A stretch of DNA of 64,000 nt from an uncultured Collinsella sp. (GCA_958408685.1 CATYLC010000008.1:1-64000); one strand, 5' to 3'; numbered from the stretch's first letter, positions 8,157 through 16,818 are shown. Notes: generated by a model from the letters alone, not told the origin. Program-made: numbers and translations.

Positions 8157-8978
8157 ATGCCCTACCTGCTTTCTTGTGACATTCATACCCATACGATATT
8201 CTCTGCGCATGCATATTCGACCATTGAGGAGAATGTGTACTGGGCGGCAGAGCGTGGCCTGCAGGTGCTCGGATCTGCCGACCATCTGAGCTCTATGGTT
8301 ACGGCTTGCCCCAATGACCTGCGCAGTTACCAATTCTTTATCAACCAGGATATCTGGCCGCGCATTTGGAGCGGCGTGCTGGTGCTGCGTGGTGCCGAGG
8401 CCGATATCGTTTCGCTGGACGGAAGCCTGTTTGGCGAGGACACTCCTGTCACGCTCGATATTGCCGGCGATTCGTACAGCCGTCAGCATTCGCTGTTCGA
8501 TTTGGTTACGCGAAATTTGGATTATTTGGTTGCGAGCGTGCATAATCCGCAGATTGCTGAGGGTGCGACGCTGGCCCAAACGACCGAGATGTATATCAAT
8601 GCCTTGGAACACCCCAAGGTGTTCATGCTGGGTCACGCGGGTCGCTCGGGCGTGCCGTTCGATATCGACGAGGTGCTGTTGGCGGCTAAGGCCAAGCACA
8701 AGATTATCGAGATCAACAACCATAGTCTTGAACACGGTGTCGACACTGAGCATTGGGCTGTATGCCGCAAGATCGCCGAGCGTTGCGCTGAGCTGGGCGT
8801 GGGCATTGGCGTTTCGACCGATGCGCACATTGGCATGGCAATTGGTAAGCTCGATTACGCTCGCAAGATGCTCGACGAGATTCACTTCCCGTTGGATCTG
8901 ATCGTGACGCGCGATCGCGAGACGCTGCTGCGCGAGATGGCGGCAGCCGGCGTGTGCGACCTGCGCAAGGGGATGTAG
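8157..8978 (+). CDS. PHP-domain metal-dependent hydrolase (phosphatase-like)
   Basis: A 273-residue PHP-fold enzyme. The opening DIHTHTIFSAHAYS carries the first metal-binding histidines. GSADHLS follows near residue 42, and VASVHNP and LGHAGRSG lie in the middle. IEINNHSL and STDAHIG near residue 222 supply the last ligands. The arrangement resembles YcdX/YcdX-like phosphatases, with ITEEN-type spacing replaced by STIEENVYWA. The likely reaction is hydrolysis of a phosphate ester with a trinuclear metal centre. The substrate is unknown. AAGGAG precedes the ATG and a terminator follows. Confidence 0.85.
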   Translation: MPYLLSCDIHTHTIFSAHAYSTIEENVYWAAERGLQVLGSADHLSSMVTACPNDLRSYQFFINQDIWPRIWSGVLVLRGAEADIVSLDGSLFGEDTPVTLDIAGDSYSRQHSLFDLVTRNLDYLVASVHNPQIAEGATLAQTTEMYINALEHPKVFMLGHAGRSGVPFDIDEVLLAAKAKHKIIEINNHSLEHGVDTEHWAVCRKIAERCAELGVGIGVSTDAHIGMAIGKLDYARKMLDEIHFPLDLIVTRDRETLLREMAAAGVCDLRKGM

Positions 8979-8997
8979 CGGAGTTTATAAACCAAGC

Positions 8998-9033
8998 GAG
9001 GGGGCGGCCCAGACGGGTCGCCCCCCTTCTTGT
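8998..9033. terminator. terminator between PHP hydrolase and methyltransferase genes
   Basis: GGGGGCGGCCC and GGGTCGCCCCC pair around AGAC and are followed by TTCTTGT. It lies between convergent genes. Confidence 0.7.
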
Positions 9034-9055
9034 CCCAAAAATCTACTGAGGTTGG

Positions 9056-10504
9056 TTAGCGGCGTTCGAGGACCGCTACGGTTTCGGTGTGGTCGGTGTG
9101 AGGGAACATGTCGACGGGCGTGATCTTGAGCAGGCAATAGCCTCCGTCGAGGAGCTGATGCAGGTCGCGCTCTTGAGTTACGGGGTTGCAGCTGATATAG
9201 GTGATGCGGCGCGGCTTAAGCGCGCAGGCAGCTTCGAGGAACTCGGGCGTGGAGCCGGCGCGCGGCGGATCGATGGAAAGGACGTCGACCCGCTCGTTGT
9301 TGTCGGCGGCATCTAGGATGTAGTCGGTGGCGTCGTCGGCCATAAACCAAGCGCTGCGGGTGAGGCCGTTGAGCTCGGCATTGCGACGTGCGTCGGCAAT
9401 GCCCGCCGGGTTGCGCTCCACGCCGAGCAGCATAATGCCGATACCCTTGTTCTGGGCATCTTTAGCTGCGCAGAGACCGATGGTACCGCTGCCACAGTAG
9501 GCATCCATGAGCACATCGCCCTGGTGCAAATCCATGCCGTCGATAGCGAGCTGATAGAGCAGCTCGGTCTGTTGCGGGTTGGTCTGGTAGAACGCGGTGG
9601 GGGAGATATCGAACTCACAGCTGAGTAGCTGGTCGCGCATGCATTCGGCGCCATATACAATGCGGGTTTCCTCGCCGAGGATGGCGTTGCCGGGGCGTCC
9701 GTTGATGTTTTGGGCAACGGTGACGATATGCGGATCGAGTGCGGCGACAGCCTCAAAGAACTCCTGCGCATGCGGCAAGTCGCGCTGGGCGGTCACGAGG
9801 GTGACCATAATCTGGTCGGTGCGCCAGCCGCAGCGAACGACGGCATAGCGAAGCAGCCCCAGATGCTTGTCTTCGTTAAAGGCGGGAATGCGCAGGCGCT
9901 CAGCCTCACGCGCGATGCCGTTAAGAATCTGTCGGGCGCCCGGTGCCTCGACGGGGCATTCGGGAACAGCAACGATTCTGTGCGTGCCGCGCTCAAAAAA
10001 GCCGCAGCGGACAGCGCCCTCTTTGCCGGGGGCAAAGGGAGTGGCGGCCTTATGGCGAAAACCGCGCGGCGCAGGATATTTGCCCGGGTCGCCCAGGGTG
10101 ACACCCATGCCACGAATAGGATCTACAGCAATGCCCTCACGCTCACAAAGCGAAGCAAAAAGCTCCTCCATAGCAGCCTGCTTAGCTGCCAACTGCTTTT
10201 TATAAGGACGATTGAGCGCCGTGCATCCGCCACAAGCTCTCATGATGGAACAGGGAGACTTGGGATCCACAGCCTTACGCGCAGGCGAAACCGGATCTTT
10301 ATGCGGACGCTTGGAGCGAGTCTGAGACGCTTTGTCTCCGCCTCGACGAGAGTCAGAACGCTTGGTCTTAGCCCTGCTCTTGGTCGATTTGCTTTTTGCA
10401 GCTTTAGAAGACTTGGATTTCGTAGAAGATTTCTCCTCCTTCGACCCCTCAACCGCCTCCACCAAAGCACGACGAGCCCTACGCTCCGCACGAGATTCTG
10501 CCAT
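9056..10504 (-). CDS. TrmA/RlmCD-family RNA (uracil-5-)-methyltransferase
   Basis: SAM-dependent RNA m5U methyltransferase of the TrmA/RlmC/RlmD family, probably acting on 23S rRNA. The first 80 or so residues are a Lys/Arg/Ser-rich extension likely to bind RNA. A Fe-S type cysteine cluster (CSIMRACGGC) follows. The SAM site is DAYCGSGTIGLCA and SIDPPRAGS. The catalytic cysteine lies in YISCNPVTQERDL near the C-terminus. The ATG at 10504, with GGAG six bases upstream, is preferred to an in-frame GTG at 10516. The exact target uridine cannot be told. It is divergent from the ABC transporter operon. Confidence 0.88.
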   Translation of the reverse strand: MAESRAERRARRALVEAVEGSKEEKSSTKSKSSKAAKSKSTKSRAKTKRSDSRRGGDKASQTRSKRPHKDPVSPARKAVDPKSPCSIMRACGGCTALNRPYKKQLAAKQAAMEELFASLCEREGIAVDPIRGMGVTLGDPGKYPAPRGFRHKAATPFAPGKEGAVRCGFFERGTHRIVAVPECPVEAPGARQILNGIAREAERLRIPAFNEDKHLGLLRYAVVRCGWRTDQIMVTLVTAQRDLPHAQEFFEAVAALDPHIVTVAQNINGRPGNAILGEETRIVYGAECMRDQLLSCEFDISPTAFYQTNPQQTELLYQLAIDGMDLHQGDVLMDAYCGSGTIGLCAAKDAQNKGIGIMLLGVERNPAGIADARRNAELNGLTRSAWFMADDATDYILDAADNNERVDVLSIDPPRAGSTPEFLEAACALKPRRITYISCNPVTQERDLHQLLDGGYCLLKITPVDMFPHTDHTETVAVLERR

Positions 10505-10610
10505 CAATAACTCCACTTATTCATGAATTAAAGCTGCAAGTATTGTACCGTGCCAAGCCAGCAGACGATATACAAGCGGTTTATTCGTGTCAGTGATAAG
10601 CCCAACGACG

Positions 10611-10749
10611 GTTGCCCGCCGCGTGAGGGGTGTGGGGGTTAAGTTTATCGCGAGTTCCGCACGAACAGGAGGCCACTTAATGTGGCCTCCGTCGTGAGCA
10701 GGACTGTAGAGCAGGAAACTTAACCCCCACACCCCTCACGCGGCGGGCA
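10611..10749. repeat. nested inverted-repeat element with 69-nt core, copy 1
   Basis: Perfect 35-bp arms at 10611-10645 and 10715-10749 (core GTGAGGGGTGTGGGGGTTAA) enclose a 69-nt core. The core has its own hairpin, GGAGGCCACTTAATGTGGCCTCC. A nearly identical core occurs at 45577-45645 with different arms. Together with its flanks it fills most of the 338-base gap between the methyltransferase and the ABC operon. Confidence 0.85.
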
Positions 10750-10757
10750 AACTCGCC

Positions 10758-10786
10758 TTGTGCTCTATCACGCTAAAGTGTATGAT
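10758..10786 (+). promoter_or_regulatory. promoter of the amino-acid ABC transporter operon
   Basis: TTGTGC (10758-10763), a 17-base spacer and TATGAT (10781-10786) form the best sigma-70-like promoter seen in the window. The predicted start is near 10793, just ahead of the palindromic operator. Confidence 0.5.
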
Positions 10787-10804
10787 TCTGAACGTTACAC
10801 GACT

Positions 10805-10824
10805 CACTTTACTTAACTAAAGTG
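10805..10824. promoter_or_regulatory. palindromic operator candidate (ACTTTACTTAACTAAAGT)
   Basis: A near-perfect 20-bp palindrome lies between the predicted transcription start and the first gene, as for a repressor site. A closely similar site, ACTTTACTTAGTTAAAG, lies upstream of ilvE at 33525-33541, which suggests one regulator for both. Confidence 0.5.
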
Positions 10825-10842
10825 CCACCAAGGGGGAATACC

Positions 10843-11703
10843 ATGAATACCGATATGTCTCGTCGTCAGTTTGTTGGTCTAGCCGGTTCGCTCGCTACGG
10901 TTCTAGGTCTTGGCCTGGTAGGCTGCGGTGGTGGTGCCGGTAAGGGTTCCGCTGCCGGTTCTGCTGCAGCCAAGGATGTGAAGGGCGCTGCGGAGTCCAA
11001 GAAGCTCGTGGTGGGCTTTGATAAGTCCTATCCTCCGTACGGCTTTGTGGGCGACGATGGCGAGTACACCGGCTTTGATCTCGATCTGGCCAAGGCTGTT
11101 GCCGATAAGCAGGGCTGGGAGGTCAAATACGAGGCCATCGACTGGGATGCCAAGGATACGCTGCTTAACTCGGGCGCCATCAACTGCATCTGGAATGGCT
11201 TTACCATGGAGGGCCGTGAGGACGACTACACGTTCTCCGAGCCGTACATGCTCAACGAGCAGGTGCTCGTGGTCAAGAAGGATGCGGGCATCAAGAGCTG
11301 GGACGATCTTGCCGGCAAGACCGTGATTACTCAGACCGATTCCGCTGCGCAGGATGTGCTTGAGGGTGACCAGAAGGATCTGGCGGCGACGTTTGCCACG
11401 CTCGACACCATCGGTGAGTACAACACGGCGTTTATGCAGCTCGAGAGCGGCGCGGTCGATGCCGTGGCGTGCGATCTTTCGATTGCCCAGTATCAGCTTG
11501 CCGCCAAGCCCGATGCCTATACGCAGCTTGATGAGCCGCTGTCCAGCGAGCACTACGCCGTTGGCTTTAAGAAGGGCGACACCAAGTCGGCCGATGCTGT
11601 AGCCGAGTCGCTCAAGGCGCTCTACGAGGACGGCACGGTCAAGGACCTCTGCGATAAATATTCAAGCTATGGTTTGTCTTTCGATAATTGGGTGCTCAAG
11701 TAA
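10843..11703 (+). CDS. amino-acid ABC transporter substrate-binding lipoprotein
   Basis: Extracytoplasmic binding protein of the polar amino-acid uptake family (SBP family 3), 286 residues. The N-terminus has SRRQFVG, which fits a twin-arginine signal, and a lipobox LVGC near residue 26, so a lipid-anchored protein is expected. The mature domain opens with the family signature VGFDKSYPPYGFVGDDGEYTG and GFDLDLAKA. Further SBP_bac_3 blocks include IWNGFTM and FSEPYML. Its ligand is a polar amino acid or cystine, not resolvable here. The ATG at 10843 follows AAGGGGG; the in-frame start at 10822 lies inside the operator. Its stop overlaps the permease start by one base. Confidence 0.92.
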   Translation: MNTDMSRRQFVGLAGSLATVLGLGLVGCGGGAGKGSAAGSAAAKDVKGAAESKKLVVGFDKSYPPYGFVGDDGEYTGFDLDLAKAVADKQGWEVKYEAIDWDAKDTLLNSGAINCIWNGFTMEGREDDYTFSEPYMLNEQVLVVKKDAGIKSWDDLAGKTVITQTDSAAQDVLEGDQKDLAATFATLDTIGEYNTAFMQLESGAVDAVACDLSIAQYQLAAKPDAYTQLDEPLSSEHYAVGFKKGDTKSADAVAESLKALYEDGTVKDLCDKYSSYGLSFDNWVLK

Positions 11704-12356
11704 TGTCTATTCAGGTCATGATGCAGATGCTTGGCCAGGGATTCTTGGTCAGTTTGCAGTTGTTTTTGCTGACGCTGCTCGGGTCGATTCCGCTGGGAAT
11801 TCCCGTGGCGTTTATGCGCATGAGCAAAATCGCGCCGCTTCGCTGGATTGCGCGCATCTACATTTCGGTCATGCGCGGTACGCCGCTCATGCTGCAGATG
11901 TTTGCCATCTACTTTGCCCCGTACTACGTGTTTGGCATTTCGCTCACGCCCGATTCCAAGTGGACGGCGTGCGTCGTGGCGTTCATCATCAACTACGCCG
12001 GTTACTTTGCCGAGATCTATCGCTCGGGCTTGCAGTCCATTCCGCGCGGTCAATACGAGGCTGCCGAGGTGCTGGGCTATTCGCGCGTGCAGACGTTTCT
12101 GTATATCGTGATGCCTCAGGTCGCCAAGCGTATTCTGCCGGCGATGGGCAACGAGATCATCACGCTGGTCAAGGACACGTCGCTGGCGTTTGCCATTGGC
12201 GTGGGCGAGATGTTCTCGACGGCCAAGGCCCTGGTTGCCTCGCAGGTGAGCATGGTACCGTTTGCGATCGCGGCGCTGATTTACTGGGTCTTTAACTTTG
12301 TGGTCGAGATGCTGCTGGGCGCCGCCGAAAAGAAGCTGGACTATTATCATGACTAA
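11703..12356 (+). CDS. amino-acid ABC transporter permease (HisM/GlnP type)
   Basis: Inner-membrane permease of 217 residues with about five helices. The N-terminal targeting segment IPVAFMRMSKI and the family EAA loop (YEAAEVLGYSRVQTFLYIV with MPQVAKRILPAMGNE) are clear. The EAA loop contacts the ATPase. Translation is coupled to the upstream gene through TAATG at 11701-11705. Its own end overlaps the ATPase start by eight bases. A single permease gene suggests a homodimer. Confidence 0.92.
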   Translation: MSIQVMMQMLGQGFLVSLQLFLLTLLGSIPLGIPVAFMRMSKIAPLRWIARIYISVMRGTPLMLQMFAIYFAPYYVFGISLTPDSKWTACVVAFIINYAGYFAEIYRSGLQSIPRGQYEAAEVLGYSRVQTFLYIVMPQVAKRILPAMGNEIITLVKDTSLAFAIGVGEMFSTAKALVASQVSMVPFAIAALIYWVFNFVVEMLLGAAEKKLDYYHD

Positions 12357-13113
12357 CTCAGTGATGAAAATCGAAAACGCTCGCAAGGCGTTTGGCGGCA
12401 ATGAGGTGCTCAAGGATATCTCGCTCGAGGTAAAGCGTGGAGAGGTCGTGGCGATTATCGGGCCTTCGGGTGGCGGCAAGTCCACGCTGCTGCGGTGTGC
12501 CACGCTGCTCGAGACGCTCGACGGAGGCTCGCTCTCGTTTGGCGACCTTGCCGTTGCGACGGATGCGGGTTCGGGCGCGGTCTATGCGAAGGGCGATGTG
12601 CCCAGGCAGGCGCGCTCGCGATTTGGCCTGGTGTTTCAGAACTACAATCTGTTCCCGCACTATACCGTGATGAAAAACATCACCGATGCGCCGATCCGCG
12701 TTCTTAAGCGCCCGCACGAGCAGGCGGAAGCTCGTGCGCATGAATTGATTGCTCAGATGGGGCTTGTGGGCAACGAGAACAAGGTTCCGTGTGAGCTTTC
12801 GGGCGGTCAGCAACAGCGCGTGAGTATCGCCCGCGCCTTGGCGCTCGACCCGGAAATCTTGTTCTTTGACGAGCCGACCTCGGCGCTCGATCCCGAGCTA
12901 ACGGCCGAGGTGCTGCGTGTCATTAAAGACCTTGCCGCGCAGAATATGACGATGGTGATCGTGACCCACGCGATGCAGTTTGCGCGCGATGTTGCCGATC
13001 GCGTGGTCTTTATGGACGGAGGCCGCATTGTCGAGGAGGGTCCGGCCGAGCAGGTTATCGACCATCCGCGCGAGCAGCGCACGCGTGAGTTTTTGAGCCG
13101 TATCGAGGGATAG
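12349..13113 (+). CDS. amino-acid ABC transporter ATP-binding protein (GlnQ type)
   Basis: ATPase subunit of 254 residues that powers the importer. Walker A is GPSGGGKST, the signature is LSGGQQQRVSIARAL, and Walker B is EILFFDEPTSALDPE. The H-loop is IVTHAMQFA. It carries an unusual insert, roughly residues 65-85 (DAGSGAVYAKGDVPRQ), between Walker A and the Q-loop compared with typical GlnQ. The ATG at 12349 overlaps the permease end; a second ATG at 12364 is possible. It is the last gene of the operon, closed by the terminator at 13147. Confidence 0.93.
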   Translation: MTNSVMKIENARKAFGGNEVLKDISLEVKRGEVVAIIGPSGGGKSTLLRCATLLETLDGGSLSFGDLAVATDAGSGAVYAKGDVPRQARSRFGLVFQNYNLFPHYTVMKNITDAPIRVLKRPHEQAEARAHELIAQMGLVGNENKVPCELSGGQQQRVSIARALALDPEILFFDEPTSALDPELTAEVLRVIKDLAAQNMTMVIVTHAMQFARDVADRVVFMDGGRIVEEGPAEQVIDHPREQRTREFLSRIEG

Positions 13114-13146
13114 GCTCAGGTATTTGCTCAACTATTAATTGAGGCG

Positions 13147-13186
13147 AAGCCGCCGCAGGTCTTACGGTCTGTGGCGGCTTTTTGTT
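13147..13186 (+). terminator. ABC operon terminator
   Basis: AGCCGCCGCAG and CTGTGGCGGCT pair around a short loop, followed by TTTTTG. Apart from this hairpin, the 310-base gap up to the next gene shows only weak sequence that may hold a promoter. Confidence 0.8.
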
Positions 13187-13423
13187 TGCATCGGCGGGGT
13201 TCAATAATCGCCTCACAAGCTTATCTCTTCCTCTCGCCGCCTGTATTCATACGTGTGCCGAAAGGTGTGCATGGACGGTCGCCCGTGAGGGTAGGGTGGT
13301 GGCATAGGACATTTGGAGGGTGAGTCGGCTCGGCTGCCGACCATGCTGCTCCCGGGATGGCACCGACCGCGAACTCTCCCCGTTGGCGTCGCGCAATGCG
13401 CGCGGCCCTGCAAGGAGGTCATC

Positions 13424-15499
13424 ATGGGTGCTCCCAAGACCGGCAATGTAAGGAACGTGGTGCTCGTAGGCCAAGGCGGGGTGGGCAAGACTTCACTCGC
13501 CGAGGCCATGCTCCACCTTTCTGGCAAGACCGCCCGCCTGGGCGGCCACGACGGCACCAAGCCCACGCTCGACTATGACCCCGAAGAGGTCAAGCGTGCA
13601 TTTTCCATCTCGACGACCATTGCACCGATCGACTGGAAGGGCGCGCGCATCAATGTGCTCGATGCCCCGTGTTACCCCGATTTTATCGGCGACGCCTTTG
13701 CCGCGATGAGCGTCTGCGAGACGGCCCTGTTTGTGGTCGACGCCGAGGCCGGCCCGCAGCCTACGACGGTTAAGCTCTGGTATGCCGCCGAGGACCTGCG
13801 CTTGGCGCGTGCGGTGTTCGTAAACCGCCTGTCGCGCTCCGAGGCCAGCTTTGCGACCACGATGGACCTGCTGCAGGAGCGCTTTGGCACGCGACTGGGC
13901 GCCGTGACCCTTCCCTGGGGCGAGGGCGAGGACTTTGATGGCATCATCGACCTGGTGCGCATGAAGGCGCGCCATTGCAACGGCGCCGAAGCCGTTGAGT
14001 CGGAGATTCCCGAGGAGTATCGTGCCCAGGCCGAGGAGGCCCATGACCATCTGTGCGAGCTGGTGGCCGAGGCTGACGACGAACTGATGATGAAGTACTT
14101 GGAAGGCGAGGAGACGCTGACGCAGGAGGAGCTTGAGGGCTTGCTGTCGAAGGCGATTGCCGAGCGCATCTTTGTGCCGGTCTTTGCGGGCGATTGCATT
14201 AAGGAGCAGGGCGTCAACTCGCTGATGGACGACATCGCCACGTACTTCCCGGCGCCGACGGACTACGGCGAGATGCCGCTCATCGACGGTGATTCGCTCA
14301 AGATTTCGAGCGACGATGACCGTCCGGTGGCGTTTGTGTTTAAGACGCTGGCCGATCCGCAGCAGGGTCGCATCAGCTTTATCAAGGTGCTGACGGGTAC
14401 GCTTGAGCCGGGTCTTGAGCTGATCAACGCGCGTACCCGCAAGAGCGATCGTCTGGCCCACCTGTATGTGATGTGCGGCCGCGACATGACCGAGGTCGGT
14501 CACGCCTATGCCGGCGACATCATCGTGGCGCCCAAGCTGGCGGCCGAGACGGGCGATACGCTCTCCATTACCGGTAAGGTCGAGGCTGCGGCGTTTAAGT
14601 TCCCCAACTCGCAGTACCGCATTGCCATCGAGGCCGAGAACCGTGGCGACGAAGAGAAGCTCTATACGTTTATCGAGAAGGCGTGCAAGGCTGATCCGAC
14701 CATGAGCATCGATCGTGACGAGGAGACGGGCCAGACTATCATCTCCGCCGTTGGTGAGGCGCAGGTTTCGGTGCTGCTCAACCGTTTGGAGGATCGCACC
14801 AAGGTCGTGGCCAAGAGCGTGCCGATCCGCATTCCGTATCGCGAGACCATCCGCCGCACGGCGAGCGCCCAGGGTCGCCACAAGAAGCAGACCGGTGGCG
14901 CCGGTCAGTACGGCGACTGCTGGCTGCGCGTGGAGCCGCTTATTGGGCCCGACGGCACGAGCGACGGCTACGAGTTTGTGGATGAGGTCGTGGGCGGCCG
15001 CATTCCGCGCTCGCTGATCCCCGCCGTGGACAAGGGTGTCCAGGAGACCATGAAGGACGGCATCATTGCCGGCTACCCGCTCACGGGCATTCGCGTGGCT
15101 GTGTACGACGGCTCGTATCACAGCGTCGACTCCAACGAGATGGCGTTCCGCGCGGCGGCTCGCATCGGCCTGCGCAAGGCATGCGCCGATGCCGACCCGG
15201 TGGTGCTGGAGCCCATCGAGGAAATCACGGTGACTATTCCCGAGAGCTACGCCGGCGCCGTGATGGGTGACATCTCGGCATCGCGCGGTCGCGTGACGGG
15301 CATGGAGACCGATGAACGCGGCGACACCGTGGTCATCGCCCAGGCACCTCTCGCCGAGCTGACGGATTACTCGACGCGCCTGCGCTCTATCACGCGCGGC
15401 ACGGGTGACTTTACCATGAAGCCCGCTGGCTATGAGCAGGTTCCCTATGACGTTCAGGCCAAGCTGGTCGAGCGCTATGAGGAGGGTCGCGCCAAGTAG
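13424..15499 (+). CDS. EF-G-like translational GTPase paralogue
   Basis: A 691-residue protein with full EF-G architecture: a GTPase domain, domain II (FKTLADPQQGRISFIKVLTG), domain III, and domains IV and V (ISASRGRVTGMETDERGD). The P-loop is intact (GQGGVGKTS). G3 is altered to DAPCYPDF from the usual DxPGH. G4 is NRLS where EF-G has NKMD, so base recognition is probably changed. Such EF-G-like paralogues are widespread in Actinobacteria with unknown roles, and some relatives protect ribosomes or aid recycling. AAGGAGG precedes the ATG, which is 37 codons inside a longer open frame. It is monocistronic. Confidence 0.85.
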   Translation: MGAPKTGNVRNVVLVGQGGVGKTSLAEAMLHLSGKTARLGGHDGTKPTLDYDPEEVKRAFSISTTIAPIDWKGARINVLDAPCYPDFIGDAFAAMSVCETALFVVDAEAGPQPTTVKLWYAAEDLRLARAVFVNRLSRSEASFATTMDLLQERFGTRLGAVTLPWGEGEDFDGIIDLVRMKARHCNGAEAVESEIPEEYRAQAEEAHDHLCELVAEADDELMMKYLEGEETLTQEELEGLLSKAIAERIFVPVFAGDCIKEQGVNSLMDDIATYFPAPTDYGEMPLIDGDSLKISSDDDRPVAFVFKTLADPQQGRISFIKVLTGTLEPGLELINARTRKSDRLAHLYVMCGRDMTEVGHAYAGDIIVAPKLAAETGDTLSITGKVEAAAFKFPNSQYRIAIEAENRGDEEKLYTFIEKACKADPTMSIDRDEETGQTIISAVGEAQVSVLLNRLEDRTKVVAKSVPIRIPYRETIRRTASAQGRHKKQTGGAGQYGDCWLRVEPLIGPDGTSDGYEFVDEVVGGRIPRSLIPAVDKGVQETMKDGIIAGYPLTGIRVAVYDGSYHSVDSNEMAFRAAARIGLRKACADADPVVLEPIEEITVTIPESYAGAVMGDISASRGRVTGMETDERGDTVVIAQAPLAELTDYSTRLRSITRGTGDFTMKPAGYEQVPYDVQAKLVERYEEGRAK

Positions 15500-15533
15500 C
15501 GTGTGGCGTTGCCTGCAACATACATGCCGATGC

Positions 15534-15571
15534 AAGGGCCGCTCTGGGTAACCCAGGGCGGCCCTTTTTGA
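15534..15571 (+). terminator. terminator of the EF-G-like gene
   Basis: AGGGCCGCTCTGGG and CCCAGGGCGGCCCT pair around TAA and are followed by TTTTTG. Confidence 0.85.
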
Positions 15572-15628
15572 TCCCTGGGGGACGGAGGAAAACAGATCAT
15601 CTTTGGGTTACGGGTGGCGCGGTCGGCA

Positions 15629-16612
15629 CTAGTCTCCGGATGCCTGGTTGCGACCGGTGGCGTAGTCGATCTGCACGTGCGGCTGCAGGTTGTAGCAATA
15701 TACGTGGAAGCAGAGGGTCTTGCCGTGGTCCTCGACCGATTGCGCCTCAAGGCGCACGCCACGGCAGACAAGTTCCTCTTCGTTATACATGGGCGTGACG
15801 CGGTAGAGCACATGGTTGCCCGTGTCGCGGATGTAGCCGAGAATCTGCTCCTCAAACGGCAGCATGCCCGTTTCGTTGAGATAGCGCGTGCCGGTGAGGA
15901 GATTTTTGCGGTTGGCGTTTTCGCCGCAGAGCGACCAGGCGATAAGGTGGCAGCGGTTGTAGAGGCTCTGGCCCGGAATAAAGTCGTAGCGCTGCTGGTG
16001 CCAACCGGCAGGATGGATACGCGAGATATCGCCGCGCTCGCCTTGACCGAGTGATTCGGGGCCCACGCAGGCGAGTGCTTTGCGGGTGCGGCCCAGGCTG
16101 TCGAGCTTGGAGAACTTCTTAAAGCAGCCCTCTTCTGTAGCGCGCTCGTATTCATCGAGCGTGAATGATGGTGTGCCGAGCGGGTGCGTGCTGTCGGCGC
16201 GAAGGGCAACGTAGGGGTTGCCGGCGTAGTCGGGAATGCTGCTGAGATAAACACCGCGGGCGCGGTTGAGGTCGGGGTTTTCGACCTCGTCGATGGGGGT
16301 GGCGGCACTGTCCGCGGAAACGTCGTCATCGGTGTCGGTTGCGGCGGAATCGGAGCCATCGCCAGAGTCCTGGCCGTTTTGAGGGTCCGGGGAGCTCGCC
16401 GTTCCCGATTCGAGCCGGGCAACCAGGTCTGCCTCGTCGTCGGTGCGGCTGGGGCTCTCGTTTTGTTTTTCGGCCAGAGCCGCCGCCTGCTCATCGCTTT
16501 GCGGCGACAGCAGCTTGGGCGCTCCGTCGAGCGATCCCGTAAACAGCGCAAACCCCAGCACCACGGCGGTGCCGATGGAAAGTACTTGCTTGTAGGTGGA
16601 CTTGCGCGACAT
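15629..16612 (-). CDS. exported DNA/RNA non-specific endonuclease (EndA/NucA-like)
   Basis: A 327-residue exported nuclease. One hydrophobic helix (residues 9-28) acts as signal or anchor. An Asp/Ser-rich low-complexity linker to about residue 105 follows. The beta-beta-alpha-metal nuclease domain has NRCHLIAWSLCGENANRKN, matching the family DRGHLI motif with Asp and Gly replaced by Asn and Cys. LLTGTRYLNETGMLPFE and HVLYRVTPMY follow. This is the architecture of streptococcal EndA-type nucleases, which degrade extracellular DNA or process DNA for uptake. No competence gene is nearby. The replaced motif residues flank the catalytic His, so activity is likely but not certain. Confidence 0.8.
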   Translation of the reverse strand: MSRKSTYKQVLSIGTAVVLGFALFTGSLDGAPKLLSPQSDEQAAALAEKQNESPSRTDDEADLVARLESGTASSPDPQNGQDSGDGSDSAATDTDDDVSADSAATPIDEVENPDLNRARGVYLSSIPDYAGNPYVALRADSTHPLGTPSFTLDEYERATEEGCFKKFSKLDSLGRTRKALACVGPESLGQGERGDISRIHPAGWHQQRYDFIPGQSLYNRCHLIAWSLCGENANRKNLLTGTRYLNETGMLPFEEQILGYIRDTGNHVLYRVTPMYNEEELVCRGVRLEAQSVEDHGKTLCFHVYCYNLQPHVQIDYATGRNQASGD

Positions 16613-16767
16613 TGAGGCTCCTGGATGGACGGTTGGGAATCTACCAGTCTAGCAGGAGCCGGCAGGGGCCGTTCTGTCGAACAAATACTCAAGATTTGGG
16701 ATAGACGCTACTGATTCATTTGCCTCATATGGAGCTGCGGTGGTTGTGTATATGGGGCTATTTTGCG

Positions 16768-16818
16768 TTTCCCCAGATAAAACCCGCCAAAATAAACCTG
16801 TCCCTTATTGGCAGGTTA
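16768..16818. repeat. CCTGCCAAAA palindromic repeat, copy 1
   Basis: Contains CCAGATAAAACCCGCCAAAA and the core AAACCTGTCCC, ending GGCAGGTTA. Copies occur at 19788-19839 (inverted) and 21965-22015. The final TTA is the complement of the larE stop codon. Confidence 0.8.

Noticed and set aside
10611..10749. CRISPR array or IS end
   Set aside because: There is one inverted unit, no regularly spaced direct repeats, no transposase and no visible target duplication.
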